Source: Ruminococcus sp.
Lineage (GTDB): Bacteria > Bacillota > Clostridia > Oscillospirales > Ruminococcaceae
Assembly: GCA_003446315.1 (NCBI GenBank)
Contig: DMBA01000212.1
Coordinates: 241-12,255 of the forward strand
Length of the DNA: 12,015 nucleotides
Reading direction: 5' to 3'
In this document: piece after piece, positions 6,873-12,015 of the stretch
Position numbering within the stretch: the first letter of the stretch is position 1
How the letters are laid out: each line of letters starts with the position of its first letter
The notes under the pieces: generated by a model
The model's database searches: none
Seen by the model: only the letters and a program-made list of their open reading frames with translations
Told to the model about the DNA's origin: nothing
Program-made: the position numbers and the translations under genes

Positions 6873-8015
6873 TCAGAATGAATCCGCGTTGGAATCAGAA
6901 GCCGGTTCAGTTGGTTCAGGCTCTTTTTCCAGACGGACTTGCGGGATCGGATCCGGCTGTTCCGATGCTGTCTGCTGACCTGCACCGCAATAGATGCAGA
7001 ACTTTGCAGCACGCGGAATGGATTTCCCGCAGGAAATGCAATATTTCTGTTCTTCGGATGCTTTTGCAGCGGGTACTTCCGGTGCGGAAGGCATCACAGG
7101 AGATTTTTGCTCCTTTGCCGGTGCAGATGCTTTATACTTTGCACGCACACGCAGGAATGCACATAATTCCAGCAAAAACAGGGAAAAAGAAACGACTGTG
7201 ACGGATGTCCACCAATAGGGTGCACGCAGGGCTTTCCAGAACGGATAAAGCCCGGTCACGCCGTCCTGCACAAACCATGTGCCTGCACCGCCGATAATGA
7301 CAAACAGCAGGCTGAGCGCAGACGGAATCAGAAGGGTCAGTCCCATGCCTTTGAGCGCACCGAACGAATCCTTGCCGGTGCATTTGCGGATATTGCGCCA
7401 GCGAAACAGCAGGAGCAGGAATAAAACGATCTCCAGAATATAAGCGAAGATGCTGACACCGAAGCGCTGGAATGCTCTGCCGGCTTTTGTGCCGCCGAAT
7501 GCGCTGCTGATGCCGTTGCAGAATGCAAGCGGCTTTTGCAGGGCACTGTCGATCTGTGCACGGTCGCTGTCTTCGATGATGAGGCGGCAGGATGCATGAA
7601 GCTGCTCGCTGATGCGATCCAGTTCGCCGGAGATCTCTTCCGGTGTGACCTGAACAGGCTCATTGGAATCGCCGTGCAGAAGCTGCATCTGCATCTCGAT
7701 CTTATCTGCAAGGAATGCAGGAATATTCATTTCGTCAACGGCTGTTTCGATGTCTTCCGGCAGCACATTGCTGTCCGTGACATAGCCGCTGAGAATGTAA
7801 TCTGTAACGGTTTTTCCCGTAAAAGGAATTTTTGCATCTGAGAGTCGGCTTGCACGCAAACTGCTGCTCAGTGCGTTGGTACGGCAATAAGAACGGAGCG
7901 AAACGGTATTGCTGAAACAAAAAAGCAGCAGCAATGTGCCGATCACACATAATGTTCCGTGAAACACGCGGTATCCGCCCGAACGAATCCGGATCGGTTT
8001 CTCTGTTTTTGCCAT
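6873..8015 (-). CDS. Four-TM membrane protein with C-terminal zinc ribbon
   Basis: 380 residues from the ATG at 8013-8015. A G-rich GGGGGG lies 9 nt before this ATG, whereas the ATG eleven codons upstream has no ribosome site. The basic N-terminus leads into TM1 (about 20-36). A roughly 150-residue region (37-185), predicted outside the cell, follows. Next come TM2 (186-205), TM3 (225-247) and TM4 (269-288), and a cytoplasmic tail containing a CxxC-x10-CxxC zinc ribbon (Cys326, Cys329, Cys340, Cys343) and a Pro/Glu-rich end. The outer region is polar and helical and holds a few cysteines. I do not recognise the family. Zinc-ribbon membrane proteins of this general form are common in Firmicutes and mostly uncharacterised. 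As first gene of a unit with the carboxypeptidase and IspH-S1, a cell-envelope role is a fair guess only. Confidence 0.83.
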   Translation of the reverse strand: MAKTEKPIRIRSGGYRVFHGTLCVIGTLLLLFCFSNTVSLRSYCRTNALSSSLRASRLSDAKIPFTGKTVTDYILSGYVTDSNVLPEDIETAVDEMNIPAFLADKIEMQMQLLHGDSNEPVQVTPEEISGELDRISEQLHASCRLIIEDSDRAQIDSALQKPLAFCNGISSAFGGTKAGRAFQRFGVSIFAYILEIVLFLLLLFRWRNIRKCTGKDSFGALKGMGLTLLIPSALSLLFVIIGGAGTWFVQDGVTGLYPFWKALRAPYWWTSVTVVSFSLFLLELCAFLRVRAKYKASAPAKEQKSPVMPSAPEVPAAKASEEQKYCISCGKSIPRAAKFCIYCGAGQQTASEQPDPIPQVRLEKEPEPTEPASDSNADSF

Positions 8016-8071
8016 ACGGCTTTTCCCCCCGGCAGGCTGCATCTGCATCCTGCAATTTTATTACATATTAC

Positions 8072-8101
8072 ATTATACCATAAATACGCTTCTTTTGTCA
8101 A
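8072..8101 (-). promoter_or_regulatory. Sigma-A promoter of the zinc-ribbon/carboxypeptidase/ispH-S1 unit
   Basis: On the minus strand a perfect TTGACA (8096-8101) and a perfect TATAAT (8072-8077) are spaced by 18 nt. The start of transcription should be near 8065, about 50 nt before the chosen ATG. No operator-like repeat is evident around it. The rest of the gap (8102-8179) shows nothing further. Confidence 0.85.
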
Positions 8102-8179
8102 CGCGCACGCATGCAGAATATCCTGCCGAATCACCGCATGATTTTGTATATTTGAATCACCGTTTTTGCAGACACGGAA

Positions 8180-8231
8180 AAGCAAAATGAATCCGGCGGA
8201 TTCAGGCAGAATGCTGCCCGGGATCCGCCGG
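8180..8231 (-). terminator. Terminator overlapping the 3' end of the YihY-family gene
   Basis: Nine base pairs form between 8223-8231 and 8193-8201. An inner GGCAG/CTGCC stem (8205-8209 with 8214-8218) caps the structure. In the minus direction it is followed by ATTCATTTTGCTTTT, a moderate U-rich run. The right arm and stop codon belong to the coding region, so the last ten codons are part of the hairpin. Confidence 0.6.
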
Positions 8232-9245
8232 TGTTTCGTGTTGTTCAGTTGGCTGCGGGGATTCTGTTTTGCCTGCTGCTGATTCCGGTTCGATCGGCAG
8301 GATCGGATTTTTCAGCGCATCCCTGCGCTTTTTCCAGCGCTGAAAGGCGATCATGCGTCTGTTGATGGCTTCCGGCACCGGAATCTGGAGCGCGGCAAGG
8401 ATCTTCTGATCCTTTTTCTTCCGGAGCCACCAGTTGATCTCTGCGCCGATAAACCAGACGTAAATGCAGGCATAGAGCCAGACCAGGATCATGACGACAC
8501 CGGCAAGCGTTCCGTATACATAGCTGTAACGATCCAGAGAATGCGTCAGAAAGATGCCGTAAAGCGATGCAGCACCGCGCCAGACGACGGCTGTCAGAAA
8601 TGCGCCGGGCAATTCGCCGCGGAAGGTCGGTTTCCGGCTTGGCAGGAGTGCATAAGACAGCCAGAATATGAGCAGCAGCAGCATCGGGGCGGCGAGATAG
8701 CGCACCAGTTTCAGGATCAGCTCCAGCAAATGCCAGTCCGGCACATGCGATACGATCAGCTCAACGAGCTTTGTGCCGAGTGCATACATTACGATCAGTG
8801 TCACGAGCATGACGCAGATGACAACGGTATACAGGCAGCCGACCAGCCGCAGGACGGTCTGGCTGCGGTTTTCGGTGATGCCGTAAGCGGTATTAAAGCC
8901 GTTAATCAGCGCCTGAATCAGGCGGGAAGCTGTCCAGATCATAAAAATGATGAGTGCAAACTTCGCAGAACCGATATTTTCGTTATAATAGCCGTCGATC
9001 AGATCAATTCCGAATGACTGATAACTCTCAGGAACAAGCAGCTTCACGACCCGGACAAGCGTATCTTCTTTCAGAAACGGCAGCATCCGGCTTGCCATGC
9101 AGATGAGCATGGTGAACGGAAAAATCGCAAGCATCAGATAAAAAGTAGCCTGCGCTGCGTAAGCGGAGAGGTGGTCTGCTGCGAACCGCTTTCCCGCTGC
9201 GCTGACATTTCTGGCGATTGAACGCAGAAATGGATTCTCTTTCAC
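8202..9245 (-). CDS. YihY/BrkB (UPF0761) family inner-membrane protein
   Basis: 347 residues from a GTG (9243-9245). An ATG three codons upstream (9252-9254) directly abuts the GAGAGG ribosome site with zero spacing, whereas the GTG is about 9 nt from it, so I prefer the GTG. Six hydrophobic segments lie at about 34-52, 95-115, 135-157, 180-201, 212-233 and 243-269. Family marks are the N-terminal AAQATFYLMLAIFP (31-44) and the last-helix block from YGTLAG to GAEIN (244-270). After residue 275 a basic stretch and a Pro/Glu/Gln-rich cytoplasmic tail follow. The family was once called ribonuclease BN and is annotated in databases as a virulence or transport-related membrane protein; its biochemical function is not settled. 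It is the second gene of a unit, 33 nt after the DUF1292 gene. Confidence 0.9.
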   Translation of the reverse strand: MKENPFLRSIARNVSAAGKRFAADHLSAYAAQATFYLMLAIFPFTMLICMASRMLPFLKEDTLVRVVKLLVPESYQSFGIDLIDGYYNENIGSAKFALIIFMIWTASRLIQALINGFNTAYGITENRSQTVLRLVGCLYTVVICVMLVTLIVMYALGTKLVELIVSHVPDWHLLELILKLVRYLAAPMLLLLIFWLSYALLPSRKPTFRGELPGAFLTAVVWRGAASLYGIFLTHSLDRYSYVYGTLAGVVMILVWLYACIYVWFIGAEINWWLRKKKDQKILAALQIPVPEAINRRMIAFQRWKKRRDALKNPILPIEPESAAGKTESPQPTEQHETPADPGQHSA

Positions 9246-9278
9246 ACTGCACATCCTCTCTTTTGTTTGGGGTGCAGC

Positions 9279-9584
9279 TTATTCAAAATCGTATTTGTCT
9301 TTGAATTCCGTGCGGAACTGTTCGAAAATGCGGTCATTGAGTGCATCATCCAGCACTGCGTCATAGTGTTCGGATTCTTTTCCCAGATCCACCACTTCCA
9401 CGATGACAACGCCCATATCCTCATCGCCTTCGTCCAGCGGGAGCAGGACTGCGTAAGGAACGGCATCTACCGTGACCAGCTCCAGAAACTGGAATGTTAC
9501 GGCATTTCCGTCCTCATCTTCGAGAATGACGACATCGTCATCCAGTTCATCTTGCTTCATCTGTTCATCTGTCATATCAGCCAT
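9279..9584 (-). CDS. DUF1292 family small acidic protein
   Basis: 101 residues from the ATG at 9582-9584, chosen because AAGGAG lies 8 nt upstream; the ATG six codons earlier lacks such a site. The protein is strongly acidic. It opens the conserved part with ILEDEDGNAVTFQFLELVTV (20-39), continues with PYAVLLPLDEGDED (43-56) and a beta strand ending in EVV, and closes with a short helix. That is the usual plan and length of DUF1292 (YrzB-like) proteins of Firmicutes, which are cytoplasmic and of unknown function. In many relatives the family lies beside ruvX-like genes; here its partner is the YihY-type membrane gene. It is the first gene after the promoter at 9623-9651. The family call is confident; the role is unknown. 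Confidence 0.88.
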   Translation of the reverse strand: MADMTDEQMKQDELDDDVVILEDEDGNAVTFQFLELVTVDAVPYAVLLPLDEGDEDMGVVIVEVVDLGKESEHYDAVLDDALNDRIFEQFRTEFKDKYDFE

Positions 9585-9622
9585 TGCAGTTTCTCCTTCC
9601 ATTATAAAAGTAATGTGCTGTC

Positions 9623-9651
9623 ATTATATCATTTTTTCCGTACAGTGTCAA
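9623..9651 (-). promoter_or_regulatory. Sigma-A promoter of the DUF1292-YihY unit
   Basis: On the minus strand TTGACA (9646-9651) and TATAAT (9623-9628) are both perfect and 17 nt apart. The start point should be near 9616, leaving a leader of about 30 nt that ends in AAGGAG. This is the closest match to consensus in the window. Confidence 0.88.
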
Positions 9652-9904
9652 GGCTTTTTCGCCGGAACAGGAAATTTTTGGAGAAGAAAACGCAAAAAAA
9701 ACGATGCCGGAAGCAAAAATTGACTGATCCGATACGGCACATTCAGAATGCTGAAAATAATCGCAATTTTTGCATGAAAATCGGGCGAAATATCACTATT
9801 CGTAATCGGGGAAGCGCAATATTTGATAAGTTATACGTTTGGTATAATCGCAACATTTGAATACCATATGTTTTGACTTATACCCCCTATGCCCAAAAAC
9901 CTAT
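9652..9904. other. AT-rich intergenic spacer between divergent units
   Basis: There is no credible gene on either strand. Visible items are an A-rich stretch (9680-9720), small hairpins TTCAG-aatg-CTGAA and GCAA-ttt-TTGC (9740-9775), and a possible extended -10 element, TGGTATAAT, ending at 9848 on the plus strand. The last could be a second promoter for the long leader to the right. It lacks a well-spaced -35, since TTGATA is only 14 nt upstream. Confidence 0.4.
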
Positions 9905-9933
9905 TTGCTTTTTGTACAAAAGTATGCTATGAT
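9905..9933 (+). promoter_or_regulatory. Promoter of the deacetylase gene's long leader
   Basis: TTGCTT (9905-9910) and TATGAT (9928-9933) are spaced 17 nt apart, with a TGC extension just before the -10. Transcription would begin near 9940, about 440 nt before the next start codon. No better promoter is visible between here and 10378. Confidence 0.65.
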
Positions 9934-9939
9934 ATAGAC

Positions 9940-10223
9940 AAGGGATTGGAACAGCATCCGCTGGAACATCCGATTCCCTTGCCGGATCCGCACCGCTGTT
10001 TGCGGAAAGGTTCCGAACCTGACATTGTTCCCCCTAAGTGGCAGCGTCTGGACAGGCGGCGCAAAGCCGGCGAGTCCAAACGTGAATGATTACATCATAG
10101 CATGCCTTCCCGTTTCGCTGCGGCAATGCATGTTCAGTCGCTCCACTCTTCTTTTTACATATAAACCGATAGATTTATGCAGCAAATACCGGCTGCGGGA
10201 GAAAAATAGAAAAAACATAACAT
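9940..10223 (+). ncRNA. Candidate structured RNA / 5' part of a long leader
   Basis: No credible protein is encoded here. The transcript would start with AAGGGATTGG (9940-9949), which pairs with 9970-9980 with one bulge and encloses a CAGC/GCTG stem. Further hairpins are AGGTT-ccg-AACCT (10008-10020) and TGGAC/GTCCA (10049-10053 with 10074-10078), the latter enclosing GGC-gcaaa-GCC. Weaker ones lie at 10099-10133 and 10178-10196. I looked for 6S, SRP, tmRNA and RNase P signatures and saw none. It may be a separate small RNA or simply part of the leader. No clear terminator separates it from the element at 10224. Confidence 0.35.
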
Positions 10224-10323
10224 AGGGTAATCCGAAACGGGGTCTCGGCGGTGCAGACCGTGCAAAAATATGCGAAGTCATCCCGATCTTCGGGGACTGC
10301 CGAATCACACGAACCATAACCCT
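10224..10323 (+). promoter_or_regulatory. Putative riboswitch-like aptamer of unrecognised class
   Basis: AGGGTAAT (10224-10231) can pair with ATAACCCT (10316-10323), with one A-A mismatch, to close a domain of about 100 nt. Inside are a GGTCT/AGACC hairpin (10241-10245 with 10255-10259) and a CCCGA/TCGGG hairpin extended by AGTC/GACT (10276-10298). The loop bases CGGC (10246-10249) can pair with GCCG (10299-10302) as a pseudoknot. The closing 3' strand is also the 5' arm of the terminator that follows, so formation of this domain would block termination (an ON switch). No known class signature was recognised. The structure is from reading only and is not tested by covariation. Confidence 0.45.
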
Positions 10324-10357
10324 GCTCCTGTGCGGAGAGGGTTATATTATTAATTTT
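10316..10357 (+). terminator. Intrinsic terminator in the leader, 33 nt before the deacetylase gene
   Basis: ATAACCCT (10316-10323) pairs fully with AGGGTTAT (10338-10345). CTCC/GGAG (10325-10328 with 10334-10337) extends the stem past one bulged G, with a 5-nt loop. A U-rich run follows (ATTATTAATTTT, 10346-10357). It lies after the promoter and just before the ribosome site AAAGGGG (10362-10368), with no gene between, so it can only act as an attenuator of the downstream gene or as the end of a small RNA. Confidence 0.65.
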
Positions 10358-10377
10358 GAATAAAGGGGCTGACCAAA

Positions 10378-11847
10378 ATGACGAACTTCAAACAGCTCAT
10401 TGCAAGAACCCTGAGCATCACCGTGATTGCAATGACACTTTCAGCAACAGCATTTCCGGCAAACGCAGGTGAAAAACTGATCCAGGCAGGCTTCGAAAGC
10501 GGCATGGACGGTTTTGCTGCAAGAGCAACCGAATCTGTTGAACGTACTTCTGCAAAAGCATATCAGGGCAGCTACAGTGTTCTGGTAAGCAATCGTACAG
10601 AGGCATGGAACGGTGCTGTTGCTTCTCTTGGCGCCGGTTTCAATGCAGGTGATACCTACAGCTTCTCCTGTGCTGTTTATCAGTCTTCCGGTGCGGCTGT
10701 TGATATGCAGCTTTCTCTGGAATATGAGGATGCAACCGGTACAAAGAACTATGTGCACGTTGCCCCCGGTTCCGTTGACAGTGACACCTGGACAGTTCTT
10801 TCGAATCCGTCATACACCATCCCTGCTGACGCTTCCGCATGCAAACTCTATGTCGAAACGGCTGAAAGTCTCTGTGATTTCTATGTAGATGAGATCATCG
10901 CTGAGGCACCGACACATTATCTTCTCGGCGATGTCAACCAGAGCGAGAAAATTGATAAAGAGGATGTGACGGAGCTGATGAAATATCTGCTCGGACAGGA
11001 AGCAACTGTTTATCTGGAAACAGCAGATATGAACGGTGACGGAAAACTCAATGCAGTTGATCTTTCGATGCTGCGTCAGCGTTTCGCTTATCCGGATCGC
11101 TTCACAACCACGACCACCACAACCACCACGGCTGCAACAACCACACGCGATCCCGGTGCTGCATGGCCGACTCTTAAAAACGGTGACAAGTGGTATAACA
11201 CCGCTGATATCAGCTGGATCCCGGCAGGCAAGAAGACTGTTGCACTGAGCTTCGATGACGGTCCTGCACAGGGCGGTATGTCCGTTCAGAATACGCTGAA
11301 TGCGCAGGGCTTCCACGCAACATTCTTCTATCAAGGCAACAAGATCAACGGCAGCAACGAAAGTGAGATCAAGGCTGCTGAGGCCGGCGGCCATGAAGTA
11401 GCAAACCATACATGGTCACATACCGATATGAGAGGAATGGGCTCTGGTCAGATTCTGAATGAGTATAATCAGTGCAAGGATAAGCTCAATCAGGTACTCG
11501 GCGTAAAGCGTGACTATCTGGTCCGTCTCCCTTTTCTCGGATATGACAGTACAATCGCTTCGACAATGCCTGTCCCGATGCCGAACTGCGGTCTTGACAC
11601 CGAAGACTGGAACCATCATACGACTCAGCAGATTATCCAGACTGTTCAGGGTGAAGCAATGAGCGGTGCTCTGAACGGTAAGGTCGTCCTGATGCACGAA
11701 ACAGAGAATGCTTCCGTTGAAGCACTCAAGACGCTCGTTCCGTGGCTCGACCAGAACGGCTACGTTGTCTGCACAGTTTCCGAAATGTTCAAGTACAACA
11801 ACAAGGAAATGATCTGCGGCAGAAAGTACGATAGCTGCATGTACTAA
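10378..11847 (+). CDS. Secreted cellulosomal CBM22-like/dockerin/CE4 polysaccharide deacetylase
   Basis: 489 residues. A signal peptide (1-30, cleavage after ANA) is followed by a carbohydrate-binding module of CBM22 or CBM4/9 type (about 33-175), with the typical YQGSYSVLVSNRTEAWNG at 62-79. A type I dockerin (183-237) follows, with loops starting at D185 and D217. The second loop is canonical, while the first has Ser189 where Asp is usual. A Thr-rich linker (243-256) leads to the NodB/CE4 catalytic domain (about 286-472). Its motifs are SFDDGP (base Asp293, metal Asp294), NHTWSH (metal His344 and His348), Arg383 in RLPF, DTEDW (407-411) and LMH with His440. CE4 enzymes remove acetyl groups, and with a xylan-type CBM an acetylxylan esterase role is likely though unproven. 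The dockerin implies assembly on a cohesin scaffold outside the cell. AAAGGGG lies 9 nt before the ATG. Expression probably depends on the leader attenuator. Confidence 0.93.
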   Translation: MTNFKQLIARTLSITVIAMTLSATAFPANAGEKLIQAGFESGMDGFAARATESVERTSAKAYQGSYSVLVSNRTEAWNGAVASLGAGFNAGDTYSFSCAVYQSSGAAVDMQLSLEYEDATGTKNYVHVAPGSVDSDTWTVLSNPSYTIPADASACKLYVETAESLCDFYVDEIIAEAPTHYLLGDVNQSEKIDKEDVTELMKYLLGQEATVYLETADMNGDGKLNAVDLSMLRQRFAYPDRFTTTTTTTTTAATTTRDPGAAWPTLKNGDKWYNTADISWIPAGKKTVALSFDDGPAQGGMSVQNTLNAQGFHATFFYQGNKINGSNESEIKAAEAGGHEVANHTWSHTDMRGMGSGQILNEYNQCKDKLNQVLGVKRDYLVRLPFLGYDSTIASTMPVPMPNCGLDTEDWNHHTTQQIIQTVQGEAMSGALNGKVVLMHETENASVEALKTLVPWLDQNGYVVCTVSEMFKYNNKEMICGRKYDSCMY

Positions 11848-11878
11848 ATCATAACATATTCAGCTTCATTACTCATCA

Positions 11879-11940
11879 CCTCTGAAAAGAGGACAATCCA
11901 CTCCACATGTGAAAGCACTCGTTTTCAAACGGGTGCTTTC
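11879..11940 (+). repeat. Two hairpins downstream of the deacetylase gene
   Basis: CCTCT-gaaa-AGAGG (11879-11892) is a short GNRA-capped hairpin. A 14-bp hairpin follows (11911-11924 with 11927-11940, one T-G pair). Neither is followed by a U-run on the plus strand, so they are not textbook terminators. They may protect the mRNA 3' end or act as a U-poor stop for the deacetylase transcript. Confidence 0.5.
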
Positions 11941-11951
11941 GCTGCATATGT

Positions 11952-11990
11952 ATAAAAAATAATCCCCGTGTATTTGCTTTACACGGGGAT
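11952..11990 (-). terminator. Intrinsic terminator for a convergent minus-strand gene beyond the window
   Basis: An 11-bp perfect stem (11962-11972 with 11980-11990, 7-nt loop) is followed, only in the minus direction, by TATTTTTTATA. In the plus direction the sequence after the stem has no U-tract. This predicts leftward transcription entering from the right edge. 11991-12015 shows nothing else. Confidence 0.7.
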
Positions 11991-12015
11991 CCTGCTTGTA
12001 GATAAAGTTCGCTGT

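Noticed and set aside
9823..9848. A promoter TTGATA...TATAAT on the plus strand.
   Set aside because: The spacing is only 14 nt; it was kept only as a weak extended -10 note because the promoter at 9905-9933 is better.
10058..10068. A GCAAAGCC string reminiscent of the c-di-GMP-I (GEMM) riboswitch.
   Set aside because: The other conserved parts (the ACAGGGCAAACC-type segment and second stem) are missing, and the string is better explained as a GGC-gcaaa-GCC hairpin loop.
10224..10323. Assignment of the leader domain to known classes (T-box, cobalamin, c-di-AMP, FMN, SAM).
   Set aside because: None of the conserved cores I know for these classes is present; short resemblances such as ATCCGAAA occur out of context.
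10810..11409. A minus-strand open frame (199 codons) inside the deacetylase gene.
   Set aside because: It overlaps dockerin and catalytic motifs of the plus-strand gene, has no ribosome site, and its translation is Cys- and Ile-rich with no recognisable pattern.

Overview
The window looks like chromosomal DNA of an anaerobic, cellulosome-forming Ruminococcus. The evidence is a secreted enzyme carrying a type I dockerin at the right end, threonine-rich linkers in three exported proteins, and an IspH fused to ribosomal protein S1, an arrangement known from Clostridia. Base composition appears close to 50% GC, which would fit R. champanellensis or a relative better than the lower-GC ruminococci. 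The species is an inference. No mobile element, CRISPR array, tRNA or rRNA was seen.

Layout: four transcription units can be read, three leftward and one rightward. (A) At 1-3492 (minus), a consensus sigma-A promoter at 3464-3492 drives four closely spaced genes. These are a two-TM protein, a paralogue of it with an N-terminal zinc ribbon, a lipoprotein, and a membrane-anchored solute-binding-like protein cut off by the left edge. Their joint function is unknown and they are the least explained system here. (B) At 3528-8101 (minus), a consensus promoter at 8072-8101 drives a four-TM zinc-ribbon protein, a D-alanyl-D-alanine carboxypeptidase and the IspH-S1 fusion, ending at a strong intrinsic terminator (3528-3566). 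Cell-wall trimming, isoprenoid precursor supply and a ribosomal/RNA-binding protein are thus probably co-transcribed. (C) At 8180-9651 (minus), a consensus promoter at 9623-9651 drives a DUF1292 protein and a YihY/BrkB-type membrane protein, ending in a hairpin that overlaps the stop codon. (D) At 9905-11847 (plus), a promoter is followed by an unusually long leader of about 440 nt and then a secreted CBM22-like/dockerin/CE4 deacetylase.

The most notable regulatory signal is in leader D. A structured stretch (10224-10323) ends in a strand that is shared with an intrinsic terminator 33 nt upstream of the start codon. This is the classic geometry of a riboswitch or attenuator, and I do not recognise its class. 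A second one lies inside the fusion gene: a perfect AAGGAGG precedes an in-frame ATG exactly at the IspH/S1 junction, so a free S1 of 395 residues may also be made.

The right end (11848-12015) has three hairpins. The last has a U-tract only in the minus direction, which predicts a convergent gene just beyond the window.
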